Shown here: piece by piece, positions 1-13,111 of the stretch | How positions within the stretch are numbered: the first letter of the stretch is position 1 | How the letters are laid out: each line of letters starts with the position of its first letter | Assembly (NCBI GenBank): GCA_032358165.1 | Contig: JAALGY010000054.1 | Coordinates: 2,542,001 to 2,606,000 of the forward strand | Source: Diplosphaera chodatii | Lineage: Eukaryota > Chlorophyta > Trebouxiophyceae > Prasiolales > Stichococcaceae | Direction: 5' to 3' | Length of the DNA: 64,000 nt | Translations under genes and position numbers: made by a program | Notes under the pieces: generated by a model | What the model saw: only the letters and a program-made list of their open reading frames with translations | The model's database searches: none | Told to the model about the DNA's origin: nothing

Positions 1-2825
1 TGAGCAGCGTCATAAAAGTGGCGCAACTGCAGACGATATGGCCAGCTGGCTATAGCCTCCACCAGCAAACGATGGGTGAACGTCACATCAGGTGGCCCGC
101 CCCTTATATTCAGCACATGGCATGACGGCTGCAGCTGCCACCGCAGAGTGCTGAAAGTGTCTGCACACGGGATATCTGAAGTGCAATTCATAAACCTTAG
201 GTCCATGACGCATTTAGAAGCCTGCCCAGGCGCAGCACATAGCACGACGTCTGCAGCTGCCACCACAAGATGCCGACGGATAGCTGGAGTGCCACTCACC
301 GCACCAGGTGCAGCACGCGCAGGCGCCGCGAGACTTGCGCCAGCCACGCCACGCCGTCTTCCGACAGGCCGAGCGACTGCATCCGCAGCTCCCGCAGCGC
401 GGTGCACGGCAGCACCGCCGCCGGCAGGAGGTCCGGGTCTCGCCTGCGACATTGAAGACTCCCTCGAGCAGAACAAGTCCCAAAATGCAGGGATCAGGGC
501 CGCAAGCAGCTCTACCACACGCAAGTCCAAAGGTCCACCAACTGCAGTGTCATCGGGCGATAGCATCCTTGGGGAAGCGGGCTTCAGTCAGGTGTCATGC
601 GGCGAGATGTTGCAGCAGGATGATTGCGGACATGACGCAGCTCGAATGTTTGAACTGAGTCTTCTCCTAATTGACTTGCAATCTCCTTAAATAACAAGAA
701 TTTCCACTTCTTTGTTGTCCATTGATGATCATACTACACCCACCAGCGGTCCATGAGCGCCAGGCAGACGCCAGCTGCAGAGCCGCCCGGCAGCGGGCGG
801 CCCGCAGCGGCAGGTGGGCCAGCTGCGGCGGCAGGGGGCTGCCGGCCTCATCGCCCTCCCCGTCAGGCACACCGCACAGCGACACCTGCACGACACAATG
901 CAACCCCGTCGTTTTCCAGGGCAGCTCCTGCGGCAGGGCGCCACAACGGGACTGAAAGCGCCACTCCAGGGTGTGACCCGGCTGCTGGAGGGCCGGCACA
1001 GAGAGCAGCCCACGGGGCCGTTGGCAGAGCCCTGGCAGTCGTATAGCCCTGGGCCGAGACCATGCGCTGCGGGTTTGCTGCTGCAGGGTGCCTGCCACTT
1101 GCAGCAGGGCGTGGGCCAGGGCACACATAGGTGCCCTGAACCCGGTGCACTCACCACGACTTTGACGCCTCGCTCCCACAGAGCCTCAGGACCACTGCCG
1201 ATGCTGACTGTCAGATCTGTCAGCGATGTCAGCGACGAGAGCTCCATCATGACGTGCTGCACATGTGCACAATACACAAGATCAGCCTCAGCAGCAGTCA
1301 TGCAGATGACGTGACAATGTCAAGTCTGGCATCGTCATCCTGGATGCTTCAAGTGTCTGCTTCTGCTCAGCCCGCTACAGCACGCACAGATGTAGGCTGT
1401 AGAATGCCATTTGCCATGTACATAGGTGCTTGCCCCCTGCACAGCGGCAGGCATTGTAGCACATTGCTTCATGCTGAAGCATGCAAGCTGGAAAGGAGTC
1501 TGCTCAAAAGGCCTCCGAAGGCGCGGAAGGACAAGCACCCACCGGCGCGACGAGGGATTCTAAGAAGGATGCATGCAGTGCCAGCGACCGCAGGTGCGGT
1601 AGCTGCGGGGCCAGCGCCGCCACGCCACCGGCAAACCCCAGGTCCAGGTGCGTCAGCAGCGACAGGCTCGTGAAGTCCGCCACATCTGCAACGTCAGGGA
1701 GGATACGAGGCTTTTCGAATGCGTACCTTGGCTGTTGCTGTGACAGGTGCTTGGAGCTCCTATGGTGCTCCTACTGGCAGCAGACTGGCTGCATGTGCAC
1801 CATCCAGGCTCAAGGCGGATTTATTTACACAGCAGAATGCTCAGGCGCCATCTGTGTCAGTCGCCTGGTTAGGATCCGCAGCGCCGCGCACCCTCAGCCG
1901 GCAGCCCTGGGGGGCCGTCGTCAGCGAGCGTGAGCGAGCGCAGCGCCGTCAGCTGCGGCGCATGTCAGCCAGCGTGTCGTAGTGGCCCGCGTTTGCTGCC
2001 CGCAGCGTCACGCGCGTCAGGCCGCTGAGCCAGGTGTAGCCCCCCAGCAGCACGTCCTCCGACACCCTGCAGCATCAGCCCGCAGCCTGGAGGGAATCAT
2101 CTCGTCGTGGAGCAGCAGCCTCAGGCACCGAAGCTGGTCTCCAGGCTCGCCAGGGTACCACGCAAAAGAGCAGATTCCTCGACATGAAGACATGCGTACA
2201 ATTTGGGTGCACATGGTTACTACTGCTGTGCCAAACCCGTGCAGAAGCCTCAGCGACGCAGCTCCACTGATGGGTCTTCTGACCTCGTTCAACGGCCAGC
2301 CAGGCGAGCCACCGTGCAGCATGGTACGAGTTTGCAGGTGCAGTGTGTTGCTCACGGCATGTCGAGGGCGCTCAGGTGTTGCAGGGTTTCCAGCGCCTCT
2401 GCCGTCGTACCAAAGTCATCCCAGTGGATCTCCTGCAGCTTGACGGTTGTGAGACCTGCATGCAACGGTTGCCAGCGGTCAGCTCGGCTCACTGACAGGC
2501 TGCAGCTTTCCAGCACGATCATTCGGGAGGGATCGCACAACTGAATTTTGGACTACTACGCAAAAGACTTTGCGCAGGCTGTCCCACCGGTGCAGCGGCG
2601 TGTAATCTTGCGCAGCTCTGCCGCGCCCGCATTCGTATGAAAGATGGCGTGAGTCACATTGGCATCCACAGCATCGCGCAGCGCGTGGCACACGCTGCGC
2701 AGAGCTGCGACATCGTCCAGCCTCTGATCCCGGTCCCAGCCGTCGCTCTGTAGATGTTGTAGGATGCAGCTGAGCACATCCGTTGGCATGTGCTCGATCG
2801 TGCTGCGTGCTGCATGCTGTGCCAT
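1..2825 (-). pseudogene. F-box/LRR gene copy A, frameshifted, cut by window edge
   Basis: Member of the six-copy F-box/LRR family. Exons seen: 2588-2825 (F-box; start ATG at 2825), 2356-2455, 1892-2066, 1543-1685, 1155-1256, 740-885 and 300-443; the later exons lie beyond the left edge or are lost. The first exon has the F-box pattern PTDVLSCILQHL followed by DDVAALRSVC. The others are leucine-rich repeats such as LTHLDLGFAGGVAALAPQLP. Exon 3 is 175 nt, where copies C and D have 176 nt. The missing base falls near 1958-1961, shifts the frame and gives a TGA at 1949-1951. F-box proteins with LRRs usually recruit substrates to SCF ubiquitin ligases; that role is inferred. Splice sites are otherwise intact, so the lesion is recent or an assembly error. 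Confidence 0.75.
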
Positions 2826-3449
2826 GATGGCGCGGTTGGCAGCAGATAGACTGTGTATAACTGCCTGAGCCACGGCTGTGCAGGGCACTTTACATGTTCA
2901 TCTGAGCGATTGAGCACATGACTTCTGAATGCTATTTGACGTCCGAGTGCAGAATTCAGGCGACGTTCTGCATGCATGCTGACCTGGCTTGCATCTCTGG
3001 TACAGTCAACATCTTGGGAGATGAAGCGAGAGTTACATGGATGGGCTGGACGAAGGTCACCTTTCTTCATGTCTTCAAAGCAGGTATCCACATGCCAAAT
3101 GAGTCATCCGCATGACGCATCAGCAGCATATACAGCAGTGTTGTTCCGCCAATTGAGACTTGCACCATGCATGTTTGACATTGACCGCAGCACCGACCTT
3201 GAGATTCTCGCTGCCGCTGCATACACACGATCGAATATCTACTGCACATAGCGCCATGGTCGGCAGCCTGGCTGATTCAAGCAATGTGTACGCAATGTGT
3301 ACGCAATGTGTACTCGGACTGGAAATCAGATTCCAATCTGAAGGCATGCCATGCCAGCCCCCGCTTGTGGCTCAGCTGCGCCTGCTGCAGCACTGTCCGC
3401 AACTCTGCATGCTGACGACTCATGCTGCTATCGCTGCCTGCGACATCAG
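2826..3449. other. intergenic spacer between copies A and B
   Basis: No coding exon recognised. It holds the 5' flank of copy A, the 3' flank of copy B, and an 11-bp unit (GCAATGTGTAC) repeated three times in tandem at 3281-3313. Confidence 0.6.
3281..3313. repeat. 11-bp tandem repeat, three perfect units
   Basis: GCAATGTGTAC occurs three times without mismatch, in the spacer downstream of copy B. It is a simple minisatellite seed and no function is visible. Confidence 0.9.
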
Positions 3450-6400
3450 TCACGTGACCTCCAGCATCCGTCCGTGCCTGGCCTGGTATTCCAGTTGCAG
3501 CTGCCCCAGGGCTTCGACCCCCACCCTGCAGCACTGATGGAGGCGCAGGCTGCGCAGGCTGCCGACCCCTGTCAAGTGCATCGCCAGCTGCTGCCCGTCC
3601 AGGTCGGGGCAGTGCAGCAACACGATCTCCCGCAGCCGCCGACAGGCGCCAAATGCCGCCAGCCCGTATCCTTGCAGACCAAGCACCCTGACAGCGGGCG
3701 GCGGGGTCTGGTCGCTTACTCCCAGCCGCCTCAGGTCTGGCATTGCTGCCGCCGCCGCCGCCAGCTCATCGTCTGTCAGCCCCCCAACGCACTCGAGCCA
3801 CAGCTCCTGCAGGCCCGTGTTGCGGCCGGTGCCGTCGCCGCGGCCGACGCTGCCGCGGCTCGAGGCGCCACTGGCGCCAGGTCCGCCGTCTGCCGCCGCG
3901 GCGGCGCCGAGCAGCTGCAGCTGCAGCGGCGGTTCGCGGCCAGGAGTGCGCTTGCATAAACGTGCTAGCTGACGCCGCTGCCTTTTGCGCACGTATTTCC
4001 GGGCCCGGTCGACTGACAGGTGCAGGCACGTGAGGCGCGTCAGCTGACCAATTGCAGCCTCTGCACCGTGACCTACCAAAAGCAGCAGGTTTGTGTGGCA
4101 CGTCTCATAGCCCACTGCAGCACTTAATTTGGCATCTACCATCTGGGCCTGGCAGCAAGCAAGGCGCCGATGTGCCGGCGCAAAGCCACACAGCAGCATG
4201 CCCGCACAACTGCTTGAACGGAGCACTCGCAGCCCAAGACAGTAGACAGGGGCGCATCCACGCAAGTCGTCCCGAACACCAGGAGCTCACCGGGCACCAC
4301 CGCACCAGTGAGCAGGCGCAGCTCCCGCAGCGGCACCTGTGCCGCTGCCAGCGCGGCCAGCCACCCGCCGGTCGCGCACCGATTCTCCCGAGCTGCGACA
4401 GCAGCGGCAGCAGTTTGCCATGCGAAAGATGTGTTCACTCCTCCTCACGTCATGCTCTCCAAATAGGATGACTGCGAGTCCCTTCGCAGGGAGCCCAGGC
4501 AGGGTGTGCAGGGCTGATGCCTGAACCTTGTGGCTGGAGCTTTTCACACGTCATGCACTCCCATCAAAGCAGAAGGGGGAGCAACCACCCACAAACGATG
4601 GGGCTGACGTCCAGGAAGGTCAGGCGGCCCAGCGCCGACAGCTGCGCCAGCCGGGCATCGCCGCATGTGTTTGCAGGCGTCAGCCGCAGCTCCCGCAGCT
4701 GCGTCAGCTGGCCCACCGCCCACACGGCATCTGGCTGCGCGACGCACGTGTCGCTCTGCATGTAGGTCAGGCGGGTCAGCCCGGTGAGCGCCGCCAGGTG
4801 CTCCACATCCTCAGCGTCACCCTGCACCAAACCAGCTGCAGTTGCCGCTTGTTGCATGCCGCGTGCACGCACACACATCGTATTTGCACAAAAGAGGAGC
4901 CTGCTCCCGGAGCAAATCTCGTCTTGTGCCAACGAAAGCCTGGCAGATGCGTGACCAGCCCAAATGCTCGCACGGCATCACATACAGACCCTCGTGGCAT
5001 CGAGGCTTCTGAGCGTCCCGGCCATCGGTCGCAGCTCCACGAGCGGCATGCCGCGGGGCTCAAAGCGCCGCAGCGACACGTCCTCCGCCCTGACGGCAGC
5101 TCGCAGCAGCGGCGCCAGATCCGCAGAGGGCCTGCAGCCCATGAGCCACGCACCGGCTCGGTCTTGCCTTTCCCAAGGCATGAGTTTGGCAGTGCTTATT
5201 TCATGCTGATGCTGCGGATGGCTGGTTTGTGCAGCAACTGGACCATGCTGTACAGCAGCAGATACGGCAGGCTGGGCGGCCGCTGGCCTCTGCATGAGCG
5301 AGTTGCTCGCGTGCAGCACACGCAGGCGCCCTGCGATGCTCGCCATCCTGGCTGCGTCGCAGGTCAATACCTCGCCGCGCGCGCCATCGACCCGCAGCTC
5401 CCGGATTGAGAGGTTGTCCACCACCGTGTCTGACATGATTCTGAAGTTCAGCCTGCAGCACCGCATGTGGGGCGCTGTTGCCAAGGAGCCGCTTGAGACA
5501 TGTCCAGCCTCACAAAACAGTGGCTGGCGCCAGCCTACAGCACAGCAGGTCTTGCCCTGCAGCTGGCCGTAGCTGCCAACACATCGCGCTGGGCGCTGCT
5601 ACATCTGCTGCTGCTAGAGCATGCCAATGACGTGGCCAAGGTAGCTTTGCTTTGCCATGCGTGTCACCACCCTTTGCGGCTGCATGCTCCACAGCCTCCT
5701 ACCACAGCAGGCTGCCACGCTGCCAGGGGTCATGAGCTAGCGTGACGCCAGGCAGCTGACATGGAAGAGCTCCTTAATGAGATTTGCGGCTTTGCTGAAT
5801 GGTTTTGTTGCAACGCGATTTGCCTGGTGGGCAAGCAGCACACACGCACCGCTGCGTTGTGGCGGTCTCGACCAGCCACTCTGCCAGCCGCAGCGCTGCC
5901 GAGCAGCGGGCGCCCTGCTGCGCCTGGAGGGCAGAGTGTGACGCTGCGCCACCGCCAATGTCCGCCGTTCCCCCATCGGGTGCGTCCCAAAGCGACACCT
6001 GCACAGTGGTACACCTTCAGCCCATCCGTTCCCACTGCCGTTGGCTGCAGCATGGCACCTAGCCATGGTAACACTGATGCACCCTTGCTGCTACGAGTCA
6101 CTGCCTTCCAAGGCGTCTTGCAACACTCTTGCCGCCGGCTTGCAGGTCTGGGTGTGCTGAAACCCCTTGACCCCTATGTCATCACCGTGACTTTGACATT
6201 GAAGGTGCGCCAGGTGGCTCGATGGCCTGCTGCCATGGACAGCCATCTCAGGTTCGTGAGGGACTGCAGCGTGGACATCTCCGTCATACAGGCCGCCTGT
6301 ACAAGACATGATGCATAACATCAGCGATGTTGAGAATGACGGCTGTGCGCTTGCCACTATAGTTTTCGGGCTGCATATTGCACTTGACAGGCATGCCATC

Positions 6401-7683
6401 GAATGTGCAAATCCAAGCGACTGTGCAGCACAGCAAGCTGCATCAGGCAACTGTTGGTGCTGTTTGCGGGTAGGGGAATTCTGGAAGGCAGCATGCAACA
6501 CTTGCCGGTCCATATGGATCTAGTAGGAGAAATGCCAGCGATTGCAGGTTGGGTAGCTGTGGTGCCAATGCCGCAACACCAGTGGCAAGCCCCAGGTCCA
6601 GATGCGTCAGCTGTGTCAGGCTGGCAAATCTGTGCAGGTCTGCAATATGGGCCACAACAGCATGTCTGAGCAGCCGGCCATGTTGGAAAACAGTCAGCCT
6701 GAATGCGGGCGTCAACAGAGTCATCCCATTGGTGTATGCGCACCCTGCTGCTCTCTGGCTGGCCGCGCCGGATCACTGTCGTCTTCAGCAAACGCAAGCG
6801 ACCGCAGCGACGTCAGCCACGGCAGCACGGCGGCCAGCATGGCGAGGTGGTGGCTGACATCCACATGCCGCAGCGTCAGGCCCGTCAGGCCGCTGAGCCT
6901 CGTCCAGTCCTCCAGCTGCGTGTCTTTGCTCATCCTGCAGCAACACTTGCCATCAGGGTTTGTGTCCTGGGCTGTATGACATCACGCCAATGCCGCATGT
7001 CTCTCCGCAGGGGCGGCGTCACATGCAGCGTCTCCTTGTGAAGGCCACATGCATGTGTCCACGATCTCCGATTATTGCAGCAGAGTGATCCACGGAGGAT
7101 TCAGCACCGGTCTGCTGCTAACCAGTTAGACAGCAGAAGGGGGATGGTCACAAGAGGTAAATTGCGTGCGGCACAGGTGCTCACTGCACGTGGAGGGTGC
7201 GTAGGTGATCGAGAGTCGCAAGCGTCTCCAACGTTGAAACAGCGGTATTGTTCAGGATGTGCTGCAGCTTGACGGTGTGGAGGCCTGCATGAGAAGCTTT
7301 GAGAAGCTTTAAGAGGGTCAGCTGGCCCGCGAACCGCACCCTTGATTCTTGTACCCTGCTGGGTACAACTGCGCACGGTGGGTAGCCACCTGGTTTCATG
7401 CCTGCAGATGCGATTGCACATCCAAGGCACCATTTCTCACACCTTTGAACTTGTGGGTGATGGTGCGCAGCTCATCTTCGCTGACATTGGCATGCATGCT
7501 GGCGCACGTCACAGCAAGATCCACAGCATGGCGCAGGGAGCGGCACACGCTGCGCAGAGCTGCTACATCGTCTAGCTTCTGGTCGCGCTGCCAGGCGTCC
7601 TGCTGTATGTGCTGCACAATGCAGCCTAGGACGTCCGTTGGCAGACTTGTGATCGTCCGGCGCGGTGCTGCTTGGTGCCCCAT
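3450..7683 (-). CDS. F-box/LRR protein, copy B (one splice donor lost)
   Basis: Eleven exons: 7443-7683, 7185-7284, 6744-6934, 6506-6639, 6186-6296, 5850-5998, 5288-5452, 4990-5131, 4593-4821, 4291-4392, 3450-4072, giving about 728 residues. Start ATG at 7683. The N-terminus is an F-box (SLPTDVLGCIVQHIQQDAWQ, then DDVAALRSVCRSLRHAVD). Each later exon is one or two LRRs, and the last exon carries the family C-terminal LRR domain starting GHGAEAAIGQLTRLTCL. Intron phases match copies C and E. Two oddities: intron 4 begins with GC (6504-6505), and the donor that ends exon 7 in the other copies is gone here (GCGAG followed by CA). A GC at 5286-5287 would keep the frame and was used for the join. 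Inferred role: substrate receptor of an SCF ubiquitin ligase. Whether it is functional depends on that splice. Confidence 0.7.
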
Positions 7684-8085
7684 GGGGGCGTTGCTGCCAG
7701 CAGAGCGCCTGCAGCTGCCTGTACTGAGGCTGTGCAGACAAGCAGATCACCACGAACAGTCTGTTGTCCCTCTACAACTATGCTCCATGACATTTGTGCA
7801 GTCCCAGAATATGACCAGACGGAATGCTCATTTCCCTGCGAGGACATGTACTTGCACGTGGCACTTGCCTATGCAGCTGACATCACTAGCTCTGCGCCAT
7901 GTCTTGAATCCAACAAATCACGGCAGAGCACCTCATTCACATAACGTGCTGCATGCTGGCCCCCGCCGCTACCACCCACCGTTATTGCAAACATCCGGCC
8001 TATGTCTGCGCTCCAGCCGCAGCTTTGTCCCGCAGCTGCTTGCACTGCTGCATGCTGACGGCAAGTGCTCGCCTCGCTATCGGCA
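7684..8085. other. intergenic spacer between copies B and C
   Basis: No exon recognised. The stretch just before 8085 (3' flank of copy C) resembles the flank behind the orphan exon near 13,180 (GCTGCATGCTG then CGGCAAGTGCTCGCCT), so flanking DNA was copied together with genes. Confidence 0.5.
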
Positions 8086-11000
8086 TCAGCCGCACGGGTT
8101 CTGCTTCCACTGCACCGCCAGGTGGCGGCCGTGCTGGGCTGAAAATGCCGCTTGCAATTCAGCCACGTTGAAACTATTCACCCAGGGCCACGGCCGGACC
8201 CGCAGGGTGGCCAGGCTGGCAATGTGCGGGAGCTGCGCCACCAGGTGCCGTCCGTCCAGGTGGGGAATGCGGCCGAGCAGCGAGATGTCCCGCAGCCGCC
8301 GGCAGGTGCTGAAGGCCGCCAGTCTGGCACCGGACAGGCCAGCCAGCGCGTCTGGAGCCATCTCGCTTCCCACCACCTCCAGCCGCCTCAGGTCTGGCAG
8401 TGCCCCAACAGCCGTCGCGAGCTCGTCGTCAGACAGCGGCCCCAAGCACTGAAGCCACAGATGCTGCAGGCTCGTGTTGCGCCCGGCGGTAAATACGTCA
8501 CTGCCACCCACGCTGCACCTCTGAGTGCTGCTGGCCTGGTCAGCTGACCCTGCGGCTTGGCTGCAGCCCAGCAGCTGCAGCTGCAGCGGCACTTCGGCCA
8601 GTTGGAGGTGCCCTCGCGGCAGGCATTGCGCCGAGTGGGGCATCTGTTCCACCATTGCACCACTGTGCTCTCGGCTGCGGCGCCGGTCAATGGACAGTTG
8701 CAAGCTGGTGAGGCGTGTTAGCTGCCCAATGGCGGCCTCGGCGCCACAGCCTGCGGCAGGCACAGCATCGTGTCAGCCACACGACATGTACAACCTACTT
8801 AGGGACGCAGTCAGCAGATGCAAGACCAGATGCAAGGACCCGCTTGAAAGCTGACAGTGCAGCACCCCTGTCGGCGGCCTGATGGGCAAAGGCACAACCA
8901 GTGGCCGCATCAGGTGACCCCGGTGCAACGAGTGGGGACCTACAGCGAGCAGCCTCACCTGGGTTTAGGTTGTGCAGCCGCAGCTGCCGCAGCGGCACCT
9001 GTGCTGCCGGCATCGCAGCCAGCCAGCCGCCTGTCAGACCCGCATGCCAGCCTGCAGGGGCAGATAGCTGCAGTTGCAGGTCAGGCATACTGCCATCGCA
9101 AGGGACTGTGAAACATCAAAGTGCCTGGATTGCACGGTTGGCCATGTTGCGCTGTGCACTTACCCTCCAGCCACAGGCTTGTCAGCTGCTGCAGCGTGGA
9201 CAGCCTTGCCAGCTGAGCTTCAGTGAACTTGGAAGGGAGCCTCAGCTGCAGGCGCCGCAGCCGCGTCAGCTGGCTGATCGCCCCTATCGGCTCGACCTCC
9301 TCGTTCCTGTTGCCGTACGCCAGGCTTGTCAGCCCTGACAGCGCCGCCAAGTGGTCTGCATCATCTTGTGTCAGCTGCAATGGAAGCACAGTGATGGTGG
9401 CCAACTCCAATGATCCTGTCGGATGGCGAGCCATCACTTTGATGCACGTCGCACCCTTGGCCCCGAGTAGAGTGCTACATGTTTGATGAGAAATCGAGGG
9501 GGTTGCCCCAGCATCTGGCACCATGCTGCAAGGGGCCATTTGCACTTCCTGTGCGCTGGCTGCGAAGCTTGCAAACAGGCAAACCCCACCAGCGACCACA
9601 AGCATCATAGCGGCCAAGCATATGGGGCCTGGGCTGGCATCAAGTGGACTTTGTGCTGTCTGACGCTGACGAAACATGCAAACATGCTCCAACAGCAACC
9701 GGACTATCGTCTTTGATTAGGCAAATCAATGCTTCGCACATCAGCCACCTTCATGCTGGTGATGTTGAGCGCTGTGAGAGTCCCTGCAGCGGGTTTCAGC
9801 TCCGCCAGCAGGTTGTAGCCGGGTATGACATATTCCTGGGACTCCTGAAGCGATACATCCTCCACAGCAGTTGCTGCACTCAGGAGGTGCGGCAGAGCGC
9901 CATCACACCTGCAGGTCCACCGTCGCATGCATCAGACGCAACCACATCCCCGTTTTCCAATGGAAGCTCCCGCAACGTCCCTAGCTCTGCCTTCGCGTGT
10001 CACACAAACAATTGTGCTGCTTTCCATTGACATCAACAAGCATGGCTGCCAGGGTGCTGCACAGCAGCTGCACACGACTTGACATGCCGGCTCTCCCTCC
10101 CTCCAGAGGGGTATGTTTCCATGACATATCAGATGACCCGCCCAAGCCCAGCACGCTGCATGACAGTCGTCTTTGGAGCCAGAGAGGGTCACAATGCAAC
10201 TTCCAGGCCAATCTGCTCCATCATGGATACACTCACGCCACAAGGTGCAGCACACGCAGGCGCCGCGCGATCCTCGCCAGCTGCGCGGCGCCATCAGCTG
10301 TGACTGTGCAGCTTTCTAGTCGCAGCTCCCGCAGGGCGGTGCGCGGCAGCGGCGGCAGCCCCACTGGAATGTGGTCCTGGCTGTACCTGGGAAACCCCCA
10401 CAAACAGTACATGCTCGAGATCGCAGAGACACAGTGTGCCAGCAGTGGAGTTGCTGACCGCAGTGTCACGGTGACGGGGGGCTGCAGTGTCACCAAGCGG
10501 CACCAGTATGGGTCATGCACCAGCGATCGGCTGACAAGAGTCGGCTGGCACATGTTGCATCAGGACCATTCCGCTGGAAAGCGGCAGCACCTGCCCTGGC
10601 TGTCCAGCAGCGATGTGGCCAGCCGCAGCGCCGCCAGGCAGCGGGCGCCCTGCAGCGGCAGGCGGGCCAGCTCCCGCGTCAGGGGGCTGCCGGCCTCGCT
10701 GCCCTGCCCATTGGCCGCATCGCCGAGGGACACCTGCGGAGCATGATTGCAACCTGTTAGCCTCACCTTGTACAGAGCACATGGCACCGGTGAGGTGTCA
10801 TGGCGAAAACACAAGCACACTGCTCTACACGCGGTAGGGGCAGCCGGTGGGTAGGTGGCACATAGAGCAGGCTGCACAAGCATGTGGTAAACCCTGCAGT
10901 CGTGCAGCGGCGTTGTTCGTGCTCACGGCTATGGCAGCGGGCTTGCCTTGGCAGGACCTTGCACTGTGAGGGTGCTGCCCAAGTGTTCCTGCCTCTCGCA

Positions 11001-12556
11001 GCAAGGGGTTTCAACATGCCTTGCATGAGAGTGTCGCTCGAGACTATGTACTCACCACCACATTGGCACTGCTCCCCCACCCATGTGGCGGACTTTTACC
11101 AAGGGTGGCCGCCAGGTTCGTCAGAAAACTCAGCGTCGACAGCTGCTGCATCACCGTGTCGGGCTGCACGCCACAAGTCATCAGTTTCAGCAGCAGCTAT
11201 GCTACGAGCAACATAGGGTTTCACATCGCTTCTGTAGAGCCTCAGAGCATTTAGGCTTGTGCTCAGCATCAGTCAACGGGCTTTTGTATGCAAGTTGACT
11301 GTACATCGTGCGAATGTAAGCTTGCCGGCACAAGGTCGTGCACATATGGCATCATGTTCTGCCCTGAGCACACGAACCAGCACGAGCTAGCCCAACGGCA
11401 TCTGCAGGTGGAAGAGCAACACTCACCACATCACGCCAATTGGACCAATGCAGCGCCAGCGACCGCAGGCTTGGCAGCTGCGGTGCCAGCGCCACGACAC
11501 CCTCAGCGTACCCCAGGTCCAGGTGCGTGAGCAGCGACAGGCTCGTGAGGTGCGCCACGTCTGCAGCGTCAGGGCAGAGCAGGGCTTGCATGTAAGCAGC
11601 TGCTTGGGGTTGCATCAGTGGCCATCTATGCGGCCAAGTAGCTTCAACACTTGGCTGCAGGCGCGCCAGGCGGTTGCTGCGTTTCTGCTTCACATTTGCA
11701 TTGATGAGTTGGGTTTCCATTGATCACACGGCGTTCACTAGGCTGCAGCAGCGCGCACCCGCAGCCGGCAGCCCTGGGTCGCTGCTGTCGGCAAGGGCGA
11801 GCGAGCGCAGCGCCGTCAGCCGCGGCAGCACGGCAGCCAGCGTGCCGTGGTGGCTCTCTGTCGTGCACCGCAGCGTCAGGCTTGTCAGGCAGCTGAGCCG
11901 TGTCCAGTCCTCCAGTTGCATGTCCTCAAACATCCTGCGTCGGCATCCTGATAATGAGTGGGCATCGCTGCATAGGTGCAAGACGCTTTGGCACAAACAA
12001 GCACAGCAGGCCAGGCGAAGTTGCCTTGAAGCATGTAGTGCTGCTGTTGGTCACTGCGGTGCATTGCTCACGTCATGTCAAGGGTGCGCAGGTGCCGCAG
12101 ATCTGCGAGTGCCTCTATGGTCGCGCCCATGGTATCTGAATAAAGCTGCTGCAGCTTGACGGTATGCAGACCTGCGATAAAGTAATTCGTCAGTCTCATA
12201 GCCTGATCGACCAGCTGCAGCTTTGCCCGTGTGCAAACATGCGGGATGCTGCTGCCAGATGCGACATTCTGTGGGACCGCATCTTGGCGCCTGCAACACG
12301 CTAACGCACCTGTGCAACGGCTTGCGGTGCCGCGGATCTCGACGACTCCAGCACTGACGTGGAGAGTGGCGTGCGTCACAGCATTGTCCACGGCATGACG
12401 CAGCGAGCGGCACACGCTGCGCAGAGCTGCCACATCGTCCAGCCTCTGATTGCACAGCCAAGCATCCTGTTCTAGATGACGCACGACGCAGCTGAGCACA
12501 TCCGCTGGCAGATTGCTCAACACCAAGGTGCCTGCTGTGTCACGTGGTGCTGCCAT
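8086..12556 (-). CDS. F-box/LRR protein, copy C (intact)
   Basis: Eleven exons: 12310-12556, 12072-12171, 11759-11934, 11427-11560, 11056-11163, 10591-10733, 10237-10386, 9749-9908, 9164-9374, 8959-9051, 8086-8750, about 728 residues. All introns are GT-AG, and phases run 1,2,1,0,0,2,2,0,1,1 as in the other copies. Start ATG at 12556 was chosen because the F-box follows shortly (NLPADVLSCVVRHLEQDAW, then DDVAALRSVCRSLRHAVD); an ATG a few codons upstream is possible. LRR exons follow, for example LTSLSLLTHLDLGYAEGV and LRRLQLRLPSKFTEAQLARL. The final exon has the family C-terminal domain (GCGAEAAIGQLTRLTSLQLS) ending with the conserved HGRHLAVQ tail. No transmembrane segment was seen. SCF substrate receptor is the likely role by family; the target is unknown. 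Confidence 0.8.
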
Positions 12557-13111
12557 CAGCCCATGCATGCACCTGTTTATGCTGCAGGTTTGCCAAGCAA
12601 GCAACTAACGTGTGAACATGCTAGTGCACATGCACGACAGAGGAAGAGCAATGACGGGGCTCATAGTGGGTGAAATGCTCAAATCCAACTGCCCAATGCT
12701 GACAACCTGACATGCCAGTCTGGTACAGGCAACATCAGCCGGTACAGATCCCTAGCTTGCAGACCGCCTGCGAAGACCTGTTGTGCGCAGCTGGGTTGTT
12801 CCTAGATAGCACAGCTCCTTTCTTGCATCACTGCTCGCCTGGAAATAGCAGATTACAGCTGGGCACTGCTGCTCGGAGGACAAGACGCCACATGCAAGTG
12901 GTCTATCTATCTACTGCAGCACCAGCATACCGCATATTAATGTACCATATATATGCCGCTGCCTGCAGGTGGGCATTATTGAGCAACCATTCATCTTGCA
13001 CGTACATGAGCAGCCACCAGACAAGCATGATCGCACTGTGGCCGCCAGAGGTTGCCCAAGGACAACAGGCCAGTTGGTTTGAAGCAGTTTGATCGACCCT
13101 CATCCAGCCTG
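12557..13111. other. intergenic spacer upstream of copy C
   Basis: No gene recognised. It should contain the promoter of copy C (minus strand). A local AT-richer patch occurs around 12,900-12,980. Confidence 0.5.

Noticed and set aside
3281..3313. CRISPR-like or phage attachment repeat
   Set aside because: The three units are directly adjacent with no spacers, and the DNA is eukaryotic nuclear sequence.
7349..8452. A long plus-strand open frame over copies B and C
   Set aside because: It crosses the antisense of real F-box and LRR exons and the spacer between them; its composition (Arg, Ser, Cys-rich) is that of a shadow frame.
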